Positions 24,041 through 32,759 of a stretch of DNA of 64,000 nt are shown piece after piece (the stretch's first letter is position 1; every line of letters begins with the position of its first letter). Origin of the DNA: Alkalilimnicola ehrlichii (GTDB lineage Bacteria; Pseudomonadota; Gammaproteobacteria; Nitrococcales; AK92); the NCBI RefSeq assembly GCF_003399765.1, contig NZ_NFZV01000004.1:124001-188000 (forward strand), written 5' to 3'. The translations under genes were made by a program, and so were the position numbers. Under the pieces are notes generated by a model. That model saw only the letters and a list, made by a program, of their open reading frames with translations, was not told where the DNA came from and searched no databases.

Positions 24041-24619
24041 ATGCCTATTGCTTTGCGTTTGTTTGCTGTTCTTTGCGTTGCCAGCCTGTTGGGCGCTTGT
24101 GCTACCCAATCGCATCAAATCTCAATTCAGCCCGAGCCGGAGGTCTCTGCAAGTAGCGTGGGCCAGGGGCGAAGCGTCGGGCTTGTGGTCCGGGACATGC
24201 GCGAGCGTGCCGATTTCGGAACTCCGCGGGAGGCTGACGACAGTGACGCTATTATCTTTACCGAGGATGACGTGGCCCAGGCGCTATTAGCGGGGCTCGA
24301 TCAAGGCTTTCAAGCAAAAGGGTTTCAACCTCAAGCACGGAACGAATTAGGTCGCCTCGGCGTTGAGGTGAGGCTTCTGACGTTGGAACGCCGCATGGAA
24401 GATCGCCATATGTTGGCGGAGGCAGCGCTGGAGGTCGTCGCCGTTAACGAGGCGGCTAAGCCTGGCAGCCGTTATCGTAGCCAGTATCGCGCGCGTCAAG
24501 GCGAGCGGCGGCCGTTAGACTCGGCAGCGGTTAGCGAGCGTGTTATCAATGGCGCTTTGAACCAGGTGTTGACGCGTTTGCTCGAAGATGAGCAACTATT
24601 GGAATTCCTGGCTCAGTAA
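24041..24619 (+). CDS. YajG family lipoprotein
   Basis: A 192-residue lipoprotein with lipobox SLLGAC (Cys20). The mature region has the YajG pattern: ISIQPEPEV near the start, VGLVVRDMRER, IIFTEDDVAQALLAGLDQGFQAKGFQP, VEVRLLTLE, and a helical end SERVINGALNQVLTRLLEDEQLLEFL. E. coli yajG is uncharacterised but located next to ampG; no such neighbour is here. GGAG precedes the ATG, and a clear terminator follows the gene. Confidence 0.88.
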   Translation: MPIALRLFAVLCVASLLGACATQSHQISIQPEPEVSASSVGQGRSVGLVVRDMRERADFGTPREADDSDAIIFTEDDVAQALLAGLDQGFQAKGFQPQARNELGRLGVEVRLLTLERRMEDRHMLAEAALEVVAVNEAAKPGSRYRSQYRARQGERRPLDSAAVSERVINGALNQVLTRLLEDEQLLEFLAQ

Positions 24620-24636
24620 TTCCGGTCCACCGTCCT

Positions 24637-24678
24637 AATGCCGGCAGTGCTTTGCCGCTGCCGGCATTACTATTTTAC
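24637..24678 (+). terminator. Intrinsic terminator after the YajG-like gene
   Basis: AATGCCGGCAG pairs perfectly with CTGCCGGCATT (11 bp, ten-base loop), followed by ACTATTTTAC. Confidence 0.7.
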
Positions 24679-24858
24679 TTGAACGTAATATCTGTCAGCC
24701 CCACCCCTATTAGACATCAGCAGCTTTAAGTGAGTCGTTACTCTATAAGGCTCTCGGCGCAGACTAAGGGCACGGCGCGGCGATTGACCCGATTCTATAC
24801 GCCTTATAGGCGACAGCCCTCGTCTGCCATTTTGTTAACCCCAGGGCGTGGAGCGTAT

Positions 24859-25587
24859 ATGAGGCCGAAACCATCGTATTGGGTGTGCACTAATCGAGGG
24901 CATTATCGTTGGCGTGTCGGGTTGGCGCGGGTGTTGGGGAGTAGTCTGGATTCCCTGGCCTCAACGAAGTCGGGGCGGGTTCGGTACGAAATGTGGAATC
25001 GTTACGTTGCGGATCTGGATAAAGTGCCCCCGGCTCCTGCCCACGTCACATTGACGCCGGTGACCGACGACATTATCGAACAACTTGAAAATCATCCGGA
25101 TAGCGCCCATAACCAGCTTATTTCCGGAATTCGCTTCTGGCGACATGGGTTGCGGCGAGCTTATATTTGGCTGGATAACGGGGAGCCGGTATGCATCCAA
25201 TGGCTTTTACTCCCTGAGGATAATGCCTTAATCGCTCGCTTGCCTAATTGGTCAGGCATGTACCCGCCGTTGGAGCCAGGAACCGGGAGAGTCGAAAACT
25301 TGTTCAAGTTCACAAGTCCTGCGAAGCGGCGTAGCGTAGCGGTTAATTTTGAGTTTGCCATGTATGAACAAGCGCGGCGTTTGGGGTTGCGTCAGATTCT
25401 GACCCACATTCATGCCCTGAATGAACCGGCTAACCGCTTCGCCGATGGTGCGGCATTTTTGCACGCAGGTACTATTCGCCGTTACGATTTCGGCGTGCCG
25501 GGGTTGCGGCAACGGCCGTTGTATCTGCATGAGGTTGCCGACCCCAGAGAAAGTCAAAGCGTGCTGAGCCTGGAGTCGGCGGCATAA
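24859..25587 (+). CDS. Possible GNAT-fold protein, unknown function
   Basis: A 242-residue soluble protein. The C-terminal half is arranged like an N-acetyltransferase fold: AYIWLDNGEPVCIQWLLLPE, then VENLFKFTSPAKRRSVAVNFEFAMYEQARRLGLRQILTHIHALNEPANRFADGAAFLHAGTIRRYDF in short consecutive elements. This looks like the strand-helix-strand of acceptor and acyl-CoA sites, but the canonical acyl-CoA loop is not clear. The ATG with GGAG upstream is 43 codons inside the longest frame. It is flanked by a terminator on one side and a hairpin on the other. The fold call is tentative. Confidence 0.65.
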   Translation: MRPKPSYWVCTNRGHYRWRVGLARVLGSSLDSLASTKSGRVRYEMWNRYVADLDKVPPAPAHVTLTPVTDDIIEQLENHPDSAHNQLISGIRFWRHGLRRAYIWLDNGEPVCIQWLLLPEDNALIARLPNWSGMYPPLEPGTGRVENLFKFTSPAKRRSVAVNFEFAMYEQARRLGLRQILTHIHALNEPANRFADGAAFLHAGTIRRYDFGVPGLRQRPLYLHEVADPRESQSVLSLESAA

Positions 25588-25604
25588 GAGATTAACGTTT
25601 GCAG

Positions 25605-25628
25605 CCAAGCGGCTTGGATGCCGCTTGG
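25605..25628 (+). terminator. Hairpin after the GNAT-like gene
   Basis: CCAAGCGGC pairs with GCCGCTTGG (9 bp, six-base loop) 18 bases after the stop codon. There is no T-run, so it may be a 3'-end stabiliser or a Rho-assisted terminator. Confidence 0.45.
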
Positions 25629-25783
25629 TAGGCCTCTTCTGGCGGCAATGCAGTCTTCAGCCTCATCGGGTAGATGATTCGGCGAAATGTTGTCTCTGAC
25701 AGCAAAGTATTCGGAGTGCGCTTAGGAAAAGCAGAGGCCTTCGAGAGCGTGTATAACAATGACTCCGTTCTTTTGCGCGTTTG

Positions 25784-25993
25784 TTAACGATAGGCGCGAC
25801 AATTATTTATCCGGGGTGGCGGGGCTACCCGGTCTTTTGGGGGCGAAGAATTCGATTGATCGTTATCTCCACTCAATAGGTCGATGAGTTGGTTGGTATA
25901 GGATAAGAGAGCCTCTGCGTGGCTTGGCAGTGGCGCTTTAACCCGGGAGCCCTCCCTGCTGTTGTCGTCGCTTGTCTGTCCATTACTCGCCAT
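25784..25993 (-). CDS. Possible small protein of 69 residues
   Basis: A 69-residue hydrophilic frame that begins ATG with a strong GGGAGGA seven bases upstream. The sequence is rich in serine, asparagine, aspartate and proline, with one helix-like stretch SHAEALLSYTNQLIDLLSGD in the middle. There is no signal peptide and I recognise no family. It lies alone in an otherwise empty 729-base interval (25588-26316). The ribosome-binding site is the main support; composition is plausible for a disordered stress protein, but expression is not shown. Confidence 0.45.
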   Translation of the reverse strand: MASNGQTSDDNSREGSRVKAPLPSHAEALLSYTNQLIDLLSGDNDQSNSSPPKDRVAPPPRINNCRAYR

Positions 25994-26316
25994 ACAAATT
26001 CCTCCCTGTATGTTTTGGCGGGGTCTATTTGACCACCCCTGAGCCGAGCGTGCCTAGGGCTGTTCTCCGAACTTGTTTTCAGATATGTCTTACAGGAAAG
26101 GTAGTTCGTTGTGGTCGGGTTGACAACTGCGCATTCGGAAAGGCGAGTACGCCTTGCATAACACCGTGGCGGTGCTTACGAACCGTAGGGAGCGCGGGTG
26201 TATGACTTGGCAGCGGGTGGGGTGTTAGGCTGGCGCGGCATCGCCTGGGGCAAGGTTGCTATCCGTATAGAAACAGCTTGGGGCCTCGGGCGGTATGGCG
26301 CGGTGTGGGAGTAAAT

Positions 26317-27516
26317 ATGGGTCGAGGAATCAGGTTAGGACGTATTGCCGGTATCGAGGTGATGCTCGATTGGAGCTTACTGATTATATTTTTACTGATC
26401 AGTTTTAGCTTGGCGGTTGCTTTGTTTCCTGTTTGGCATCCGGATTGGGGGCCGTTGGTGTCATGGGCGACGGCACTGGCTGCGGCAGTGCTGTTTCTTG
26501 GCTCTGTACTCCTACATGAGTTGTCTCATGCGCTGGTCGGAAGGCAATACGGCATGAGTATAAAGCGTATCACCTTGTTCATATTCGGTGGCATGGCGCA
26601 CATGGAGGACGAGCCCCGAACCTGGAGGGCCGAGTTTTGGATGGCGATTGCGGGTCCGCTGATGAGCTTTGCGATCGGCTTTGTCTGTTTATTTGCCGCA
26701 GCCCTGCTTGGTGCGACGGCGATCGACCCCAACCAGCCGCAAGCAGGACTGGCTCAACTGGGCCCTCTTGCGACGCTTCTTCTCTGGCTAGGCCCGATCA
26801 ATATCATCCTTGCCATTTTCAACCTGGTGCCGGGTTTTCCCTTGGACGGCGGCCGGGTGCTCCGAGCGTTGTTGTGGGGGGCGACAGGAAGTTTGCATCA
26901 GGCGACTCGCGCCGCCTCGATGGTTGGCCAAATGTTTGCCTGGCTGCTGATTGCGGCAGGTATCGCCATGATTTTAGGTATACAAGTACCTATTTTCGGT
27001 ACTGGTTTAGTCGGTGGCTTATGGTTGACCCTTATCGGATGGTTTCTGAATAACGCGGCGTTGACGAGTTATCGGCAGATGGTGGTGCGGGAATCGTTAG
27101 CGGGGGTTCCAGTCTCGCGGATCATGCAGACGGAGGTGCATACAGTTCCGGTGGAAACGAATTTGCAGCGCCTAATCGATGAGCACCTCATGCATACGGA
27201 TCAGCGAGCGTTTCCGATTACCGACAAGGGGCGTTTGCGCGGTTTAGTGTGTTTGGACGACATTCGTCGGACATCGCGTGCGGATTGGCCACGGTTATCG
27301 GTCACCGACGTTATGACCCCGCTAGAGAGGCTGACTGGGGTGGGGCCGGATACGGATGCAGCGGAGGCTTTGACATTACTGAGTAGCCGTGCCGTTAATC
27401 AATTGCCGGTTATCGAACACGGACGGTTAATAGGCTTCTTACGCCGGGAAGACGTTCTGCGTTGGTTATCGTGGCGATACGGCGCCGATGAGCAAGGTCG
27501 TATGTTTCCCGAGTGA
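26317..27516 (+). CDS. Site-2 protease family zinc metalloprotease with CBS domains
   Basis: A 399-residue intramembrane metalloprotease. The zinc motif HELSH is at 67-71 in a membrane segment, and the third ligand is in FNLVPGFPLDGGRVL (Asp177). Five to six membrane segments span residues 20-255. A pair of cytosolic CBS domains follows (IMQTEVHTVPVE and VMTPLERLTGVG to the end), which usually sense adenine nucleotides. GGGAGTAAAT precedes the chosen ATG. Family members cleave membrane-anchored regulators such as anti-sigma factors; the substrate here is unknown. A response-regulator gene follows after 32 bases. Confidence 0.92.
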   Translation: MGRGIRLGRIAGIEVMLDWSLLIIFLLISFSLAVALFPVWHPDWGPLVSWATALAAAVLFLGSVLLHELSHALVGRQYGMSIKRITLFIFGGMAHMEDEPRTWRAEFWMAIAGPLMSFAIGFVCLFAAALLGATAIDPNQPQAGLAQLGPLATLLLWLGPINIILAIFNLVPGFPLDGGRVLRALLWGATGSLHQATRAASMVGQMFAWLLIAAGIAMILGIQVPIFGTGLVGGLWLTLIGWFLNNAALTSYRQMVVRESLAGVPVSRIMQTEVHTVPVETNLQRLIDEHLMHTDQRAFPITDKGRLRGLVCLDDIRRTSRADWPRLSVTDVMTPLERLTGVGPDTDAAEALTLLSSRAVNQLPVIEHGRLIGFLRREDVLRWLSWRYGADEQGRMFPE

Positions 27517-27548
27517 GCAGTGTGGCGGCGCTATGCTAGCGGAATGAA

Positions 27549-27971
27549 ATGAGTAAGGAAGACACGGCAGACGTTTTTCTGGTTGAGGACAACCCTGGGG
27601 ATGTCCAGCTGACTAGGATTGCGTTTGAAGAAAGCGGTTTACGGGTGCGCTTGACGGTAGCGCGAACGGCGGCCGAGGCGAGGTCGATCCTGACCCGCGC
27701 TCAGACGCAGCGCAGGCGCTACGACCTTATCCTGCTCGATCTCAACTTAACCGATGCCTCGGGGCACGATTTACTAGCATGGTGTAAACGGCAACCGCGA
27801 TTAGCCGATGTTCCGGTCGTTGTGGTCAGTACCTCCGACTACTACCGGGACCGACAGCGAGCGGCTGAGTTAGGCTCGATTGGCTACATCGTCAAGCCCA
27901 ATAGTTTTATGGACTTTGTCGACATGCTAGCGGGTCTGGAGCCTTTGTTGTTTCAGCAATCGAGCGGTTAG
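27549..27971 (+). CDS. Single-domain response regulator, Rcp1-like
   Basis: A 140-residue receiver with no output domain. The acidic pocket is VFLVEDNPGD, the phospho-acceptor Asp64 in ILLDLNL, the switch Ser/Thr in VVVSTSD, and Lys117 in YIVKPNSF. The extended NPGD form and the C-terminal FMDFVDMLAGLEPLL are typical of Rcp1-like receivers that pair with phytochrome-type or hybrid kinases. No kinase is encoded nearby. It starts 32 bases after the site-2 protease gene, so they are probably co-transcribed. A strong hairpin begins at its stop codon. Confidence 0.92.
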   Translation: MSKEDTADVFLVEDNPGDVQLTRIAFEESGLRVRLTVARTAAEARSILTRAQTQRRRYDLILLDLNLTDASGHDLLAWCKRQPRLADVPVVVVSTSDYYRDRQRAAELGSIGYIVKPNSFMDFVDMLAGLEPLLFQQSSG

Positions 27972-28018
27972 CCGCCAATAGGCGGGCTGGAAAGCCCGCC
28001 TACGGCGGCAATATTGCT
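27971..28018 (+). terminator. Terminator-like nested hairpin between convergent genes
   Basis: GGCGGGCT-GGAA-AGCCCGCC forms a perfect stem-tetraloop, enclosed by an outer GCCGCC/GGCGGC pair, and is followed by AATATTGCTTTT. It lies between the response regulator and the convergent membrane-protein gene. Confidence 0.6.
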
Positions 28019-28019
28019 T

Positions 28020-29447
28020 TTAGCCGCTGTTTGTTTGCTCCTTTTCGTCTGCGGCGGGCGCCGTCTCATCATCAGCTAGAGCCAAATCGTCGTCTGAGCG
28101 TTTGCTTGCCGATGACTTTTCGTTGCGACGTAATGCCGACTCCAGCCACAAAGGGAGGAAGATGATCAGGTCGTAAACCCGGATTAAGACTTGGCCGAGG
28201 CCGGTAATCAGGTTTCCTACGATGCGCAGACTCGCTGCTAGCAGTCGCAGCAAAGTGGCCGCTAACGCGCCGAGTACCGTGCGCCCGGAGTTGATAAATC
28301 CTTCTAACGGTATGGCGACAAAGGCGAGTACCAGCGGCAAAATGGTGCCTAGTACCAACATTCCCATAGACACCGCCCAATGTCCTTCGCCGTCGACTAG
28401 CCCGGCCTGACTGAACACCAGGCTGGCCTCCCACACGATAAGGGCGAGCAGCATGGCTGCGGCTGCGGTGACGAGCCGATGGCGCGGCAGATCGTCCAAG
28501 CCACCGATCAGCGGTAGCATGCGGGTTACCCGCAAACTCTCCAGCATGACCAGTCCCATTCCTACCTGTAACAGCGTGAGGAAGCCGGCGGTGAGATTAG
28601 CCATCGGGGTGTTGCCGACGCTACCGTCCATCAGCAGGCTCATGCCAGGCGCGAGCAGGTGGTAGTTGACCAAACCCGCGAGAGCGGCGATAGCGAGAAT
28701 AGCGCCGGTTGTGAAGAACTGGCTAAAGGCCGACGCTGTGAGTGCTCGGCTGGTTTCGAGGTTCTCCGAACGCAGCTTGTCGTAGGCATCCATCTGGGCG
28801 TCGATGTTTTCGGCCCGCTGCTCCAGGGACTTGACGGTGTGCTCTACGTTATCGAGGGTTTTTGACAAACGTCGCCAATATGGCAGCATGCGACGTAACC
28901 CTCGGTGGCGCCGGTAGCTCGCTGCGCGGTATTCGTTCAGTGCGTCTTGGCTGGTGCTTTCCAGCGTGCCGTGGATATCTTCAAGAATACGCGCCACTGC
29001 CGGATCGTTGTTGGCCGGGATTTGTGCAACGGCGGAAATGGCGTCTAGCCAGGCCGGCGGCATTGGGGGCACTTCGGCCGAACGTTGATAATCGTCGTCG
29101 ACACGTTGAATCTGTTCGGATAACCGGCGATGGAGGGTTGGGTAGGCGCTGAGGTCGCGGCTAATCGCTCGATTCACCCGCGAGAACTCGCGTTCGATGC
29201 TCCGCTCCCGCAGCTCTTTCGCCTTGCGTACGATAACCTGCCGGTTGCGTACGCTTAGCCGTTGTTCGCTAAGTACGATGGCCTTAGCCGCCAGCCGAAG
29301 CGTGCGGTGTAGGAGCTGGCAAATGCTTAGTATGGCGTTATGGACCGGATGCCGGGCAGCGTATAGCGCCGCCAAAGCCAAAGCGATGCTAACCGCCGCC
29401 GCCCCTAGGGTTTGCGGTAATAGGACGCTTAGGTCGAATGAAGACAT
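28020..29447 (-). CDS. Large membrane protein with coiled-coil region, unknown function
   Basis: A 475-residue inner-membrane protein. A first membrane segment is at about residues 12-30; residues 55-240 are highly charged and helical, rich in arginine and glutamate, with a coiled-coil-like KTLDNVEHTVKSLEQRAENIDAQMDAYDKLRSEN; four or more membrane segments follow from about 250 to 430; the tail is acidic and hydrophilic. I recognise no family. It is divergent from a short-chain dehydrogenase gene. Topology suggests a cytosolic or periplasmic sensor-like helical domain held to a membrane bundle, but no function is assigned. Confidence 0.75.
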   Translation of the reverse strand: MSSFDLSVLLPQTLGAAAVSIALALAALYAARHPVHNAILSICQLLHRTLRLAAKAIVLSEQRLSVRNRQVIVRKAKELRERSIEREFSRVNRAISRDLSAYPTLHRRLSEQIQRVDDDYQRSAEVPPMPPAWLDAISAVAQIPANNDPAVARILEDIHGTLESTSQDALNEYRAASYRRHRGLRRMLPYWRRLSKTLDNVEHTVKSLEQRAENIDAQMDAYDKLRSENLETSRALTASAFSQFFTTGAILAIAALAGLVNYHLLAPGMSLLMDGSVGNTPMANLTAGFLTLLQVGMGLVMLESLRVTRMLPLIGGLDDLPRHRLVTAAAAMLLALIVWEASLVFSQAGLVDGEGHWAVSMGMLVLGTILPLVLAFVAIPLEGFINSGRTVLGALAATLLRLLAASLRIVGNLITGLGQVLIRVYDLIIFLPLWLESALRRNEKSSASKRSDDDLALADDETAPAADEKEQTNSG

Positions 29448-29803
29448 TGTTCCCCCAAAACCATCGTCTATCGGTACTTGTTATTTGACCACCGGCTCTT
29501 GATATGGTGGCGACAGTTGCACATGCCTAGCCCCTAGACAGGGTTGATCAGTATTGCGGAGTGCGCTAATTGGCTAGTGCTCTATGGCTTAGCCCGCTTT
29601 TCGAAAAAGAAGCTGTCGGTTTTCCGCTTACCTCTACAGTATATCGTCATCTTCCAATCTTTCTTGTGTACGATTATTTGAGTTGTCTGCTTTTCCCTAT
29701 CTACCGTTTCGATTCGCTTTTCTCTCCCAACGGCCCAACCTTGGATTCAGAGAGTGAGCATAAGGGGAGATGCAAGGTCGTCTCCTTCGACGGGAGGTGT
29801 GAG
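29448..29803 (+). other. Divergent intergenic region, nothing convincing
   Basis: These 356 bases separate the 475-residue membrane protein from the dehydrogenase gene. The longest frame here simply extends the dehydrogenase upstream without a family-like sequence. I found no promoter or repeat that I can support. Confidence 0.4.
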
Positions 29804-30672
29804 ATGCAGCATTATCAGGAGCAACAACGGCGTCGTCCGCCGCAGCACCAACCTCAGCAGCCTGGGCGAGAGCACGACATGTGGCCCGAGCCCATCTTTA
29901 TCCGGGAAGACTACATCGGCAGCGATAAACTCAAAGATAAAGTGGCATTGATAACCGGCGGCGATAGCGGTATCGGGCGCGCTGTCGCACTGCATTTTGC
30001 GCGCGAAGGTGCCGACTCGTTATTAGTTTATTTAGGCGAACATGAGGATGCTCGGGAGACCCAACGGTTAGTGTTGTCCGAAGGGCGTCGGTGCGAACTG
30101 CTTGCCGGAGATGTCGGCGACCCCGAATTCTGCGCCGAAGCGGTTGCGCAGGCGGTTAAGCATTATGGTCGTTTAGATGTATTAGTGAATAATGCGGCTG
30201 AACAGCATGAGCAAACCGAGTTTACCGATATCTCGTTCGAGCAGGTCGAACGCACCTTTAAAACCAATTTTTTCGCCTATTTTGCCCTCGCCAAGGCAGC
30301 ATTGCCCCATCTCGGGGGGGGAGGTGCGATTGTGAACACGACATCGATCACAGCCTATCGGGGTAGCAGCCACTTGATTGACTACTCGGCCACGAAGGGC
30401 GCGATTGTGGCTTTTACGCGCTCGTTAGCGAAAGCGGTTGCAGACAAGGGGATTCGCGTTAACGGTGTGGCGCCGGGGCCGATTTGGACGCCGCTGATTC
30501 CGGCGACCTTTCCCAAAGACAAAGTCGAACAGTTCGGCGGCAATACCCCGATGGGACGGGCGGGACAACCGGCCGAATGTGCTCCGGCCTATGTTTTTCT
30601 GGCTTCTGCGGATGGTTCGTATATGACCGGGCAGATATTACACCCCAATGGGGGGAGTTTGTCGAAACCTGA
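29804..30672 (+). CDS. SDR family oxidoreductase, frameshifted near its 3' end as sequenced
   Basis: A short-chain dehydrogenase of about 289 residues of the YghA-like group. After a glutamine-rich N-terminus come EPIFIREDYIGSDKLKDKVA, the NAD(P) motif GGDSGIG, LVNNAAE, and the catalytic TSITAY, YSATKGA (Tyr-x-x-x-Lys). The ATG follows GGGAGG. The family end HPNGG should be followed by a short tail; adding one G to the run of six at 30650-30655 gives HPNGGEFVET and a stop at 30670-30672. As sequenced, the frame instead runs about 110 bases through the gene's own terminator. Such enzymes are often salt- or stress-induced. Confidence 0.87.
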
Positions 30673-30693
30673 GGCTGAAACGCGGCGAGCCCA

Positions 30694-30727
30694 AAAACCG
30701 AGGCCGATTGCTAGCGGCCTCGGTTTT
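30694..30727. terminator. Bidirectional intrinsic terminator between SDR and suhB
   Basis: AAAACCGAGGCCG pairs perfectly with CGGCCTCGGTTTT (13 bp, eight-base loop). The A-run and T-run at the two ends let it serve both convergent genes. Confidence 0.85.
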
Positions 30728-30736
30728 CGTCTGGAC

Positions 30737-31537
30737 TTACTTAAGCAGTTCTGGAGTTGCGTTGGCATTGACTGCCTGCAATAGCCCTTTGAATACTTTC
30801 GGGCTGCCACAGACAATATTGCCGCTACGCAAGTAATCTTCCCCGCCTTTAAAGTCGCCGACGATGCCGCCGGCTTCTTTGATAAGGAGTGCGCCGGCAG
30901 CCATGTCCCAGGGCTGTAAGCCGATTTCCCAGAATCCGTCCAGACGCCCGGCTGCGACATAGGCCAGATCGAGCGCGGCGGCGCCGGCACGACGTAGGTC
31001 GGCCGCTTGCTGGCTGACGGCCCGGAACATGTCCAGGTAGGCGTCGAAATGACGCTGCGCCTTGAAAGGGAAGCCGGTGCCGATCAAGGCGCCGTGAAGA
31101 TCGCGTCGAGCGCTCACCCGGATTCGCCTTCCGTCCAGCTGCGCGCCGCCACCACGGTGAGCGGTGAACAGTTCCTGCCGGAGCGGATCGTAGATAACGC
31201 CCGCTTCTAGGCGGTTACGGTGTCGCAACGCAATCGAAATCGCAAACTGGGGGAAGCCGTGCAGGTAATTGGTCGTGCCATCGAGTGGGTCGATGATCCA
31301 CTCATAGTCGTCCTGCCCGGCATGGCTGCCCGTTTCCTCGCCGATGATGGCGTGGTTAGGATAGGCCTTACGAAGCGTTTGAATGATTTCCTGTTCCGCC
31401 ATGCGATCGACATCGCTGACGAAATCGTTACGTCCTTTCGACTCGATATTAATATTATCGAGCCGGTCGAGATAGCGGACCATGATGTTGCCGGCGCTGC
31501 GTGCGGCGCGCACGGCGATATTTACCATCGGATGCAT
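30737..31537 (-). CDS. suhB: Inositol-1-monophosphatase SuhB
   Basis: A 266-residue magnesium-dependent phosphatase of the FIG superfamily; in E. coli it also acts in rRNA antitermination complexes. Motifs are EETG near residue 67, WIIDPLDGTTNY near 79-90 (metal ligands), and LQPWDMAAGALLIKEAGG near 207-224. Length and N-terminus MHPMVNIAVRAARSAG are those of SuhB. It is divergent from trmJ, an arrangement common in gammaproteobacteria, and shares a bidirectional terminator with the SDR gene. Confidence 0.95.
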   Translation of the reverse strand: MHPMVNIAVRAARSAGNIMVRYLDRLDNINIESKGRNDFVSDVDRMAEQEIIQTLRKAYPNHAIIGEETGSHAGQDDYEWIIDPLDGTTNYLHGFPQFAISIALRHRNRLEAGVIYDPLRQELFTAHRGGGAQLDGRRIRVSARRDLHGALIGTGFPFKAQRHFDAYLDMFRAVSQQAADLRRAGAAALDLAYVAAGRLDGFWEIGLQPWDMAAGALLIKEAGGIVGDFKGGEDYLRSGNIVCGSPKVFKGLLQAVNANATPELLK

Positions 31538-31739
31538 GCGTGGGATTCAACTTAACAGGTTGGTGGACGGGCGCAAGGATACCAATAAAATTGGTGCCCC
31601 GTCACACCTTATTTTAAGACGTTCGCGGCGTCTGTAGGCTTCGGCTTGAGAAGACGGAGCGGCGCGCGGGCATGTGCCGCCGAGCGGCAAAGCGTGACGG
31701 GTCATAAATGCATAAGCGAGATAGTGGATACGCGAGTAC

Positions 31740-32459
31740 ATGAGTTTAGACAATATATGCATGGTTATGGTCGGTACAACCCACCCGGGGAATATCGGCT
31801 CCGCAGCGCGGGCGATGAAAACCATGGGGCTGACGCGCTTGCGTCTGGTCGACCCCCAGCAGTTTCCGAGCCCCCAAGCGCAGGCTAACGCGGCGAATGC
31901 CGGCGATGTGTTGGCGGATGCGCAGGTGTACCCGGATCTGGATGCCGCGTTGGCGGATATCGGCTTGGTGGTAGGGTTGAGCGCGCGGCCGCGGCGTTTG
32001 TCGTCGCCGGTGCTAGGTATGCGAGAGTGCGGCGAAAAAGCAGTGGCGGAAGCAGGGCAGCATCGGGTGGCTTTATTATTCGGCCGCGAACACTCAGGCC
32101 TTACCAACGACGAGTTGGATCGCTGCCATTATCTTGTCCATATCCCGGCAAACCCCGATTACAGCTCGCTCAACGTTGCCGCAGCGGTGCAGGTCGTGGC
32201 TTATGAGCTGCGTATGGCCGCTCTTGGCGAGAGTGGCAACCTGCGGCAGGGCGTGGGCGCTCCGGCGCCTGCGGAACACTTAGAAGGTCTGTATCAGCAT
32301 TTGGAGCGGGTTTCTCGCGACATCGGGTTTGCCGATGTGCGTAACGAAGAATTTCTAATGCGGCGCCTGCGGCGTTTGTTCAACCGAGCGCGGCCGGATA
32401 CGAAAGAGATTAATATCCTCCGGGGCTTTTTAAGCTATATAGAGCGGGGCTGGAAGTAA
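31740..32459 (+). CDS. trmJ: tRNA (cytidine/uridine-2'-O-)-methyltransferase TrmJ
   Basis: Methylates the ribose of residue 32 in tRNA anticodon loops, using S-adenosylmethionine. The 239-residue protein is a SPOUT (trefoil-knot) enzyme: MVGTTHPGNIGSAARAMKTMGL at the N-terminus, LLFGREHSGLTNDELDRC near residues 115-132, and IPANPDYSSLNVAAAVQVVAYE closing the knot, then a helical tail with RRLFNRARPDTKEINILRGFL. It lies upstream of cysE and the isc genes, as in other gammaproteobacteria, but the expected iscR between is absent. Confidence 0.95.
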   Translation: MSLDNICMVMVGTTHPGNIGSAARAMKTMGLTRLRLVDPQQFPSPQAQANAANAGDVLADAQVYPDLDAALADIGLVVGLSARPRRLSSPVLGMRECGEKAVAEAGQHRVALLFGREHSGLTNDELDRCHYLVHIPANPDYSSLNVAAAVQVVAYELRMAALGESGNLRQGVGAPAPAEHLEGLYQHLERVSRDIGFADVRNEEFLMRRLRRLFNRARPDTKEINILRGFLSYIERGWK

Positions 32460-32547
32460 GGTGTACTCATAGGTTCGCCAAAAGGCTATTATAAGGGCAT
32501 GATGACCTATACAACCGCCATTGCTCGCCACCGTCTGCTCTGTAGAT

Positions 32548-32614
32548 AGGAGCCGTCTTCGGGCTGACGCGCCAGAACGCTGTGCGTAAGGCTCGTGCGT
32601 CGAGGACGGCTCCT
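32548..32614 (+). promoter_or_regulatory. Long stem-loop upstream of cysE
   Basis: AGGAGCCGTC (32548-32557) pairs perfectly with GACGGCTCCT (32605-32614), and an inner GACGC/GCGTC pair extends the fold, giving a branched stem-loop of about 67 bases in the 300-base trmJ-cysE gap. No T-run follows, so it is not a terminator. It could be a structured leader or processing element. Confidence 0.4.
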
Positions 32615-32759
32615 GTGTCGAATGTTGAATCCCCCTTATAAATATTCGACCCAAGCTCTTGGGTACCCTGTCCGGTTTTGCGGACGCAATCGGCTCCGCT
32701 TAGCGGTTGCCTTTTCAGCGGTAACCCCGAGCTTTTCTTCGCGACGGTTGAGGACGTTC

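Noticed and set aside
31547-32107. Antisense frame of 186 codons over trmJ
   Set aside because: Opposite a well-conserved methyltransferase and lacking family features or a start signal.
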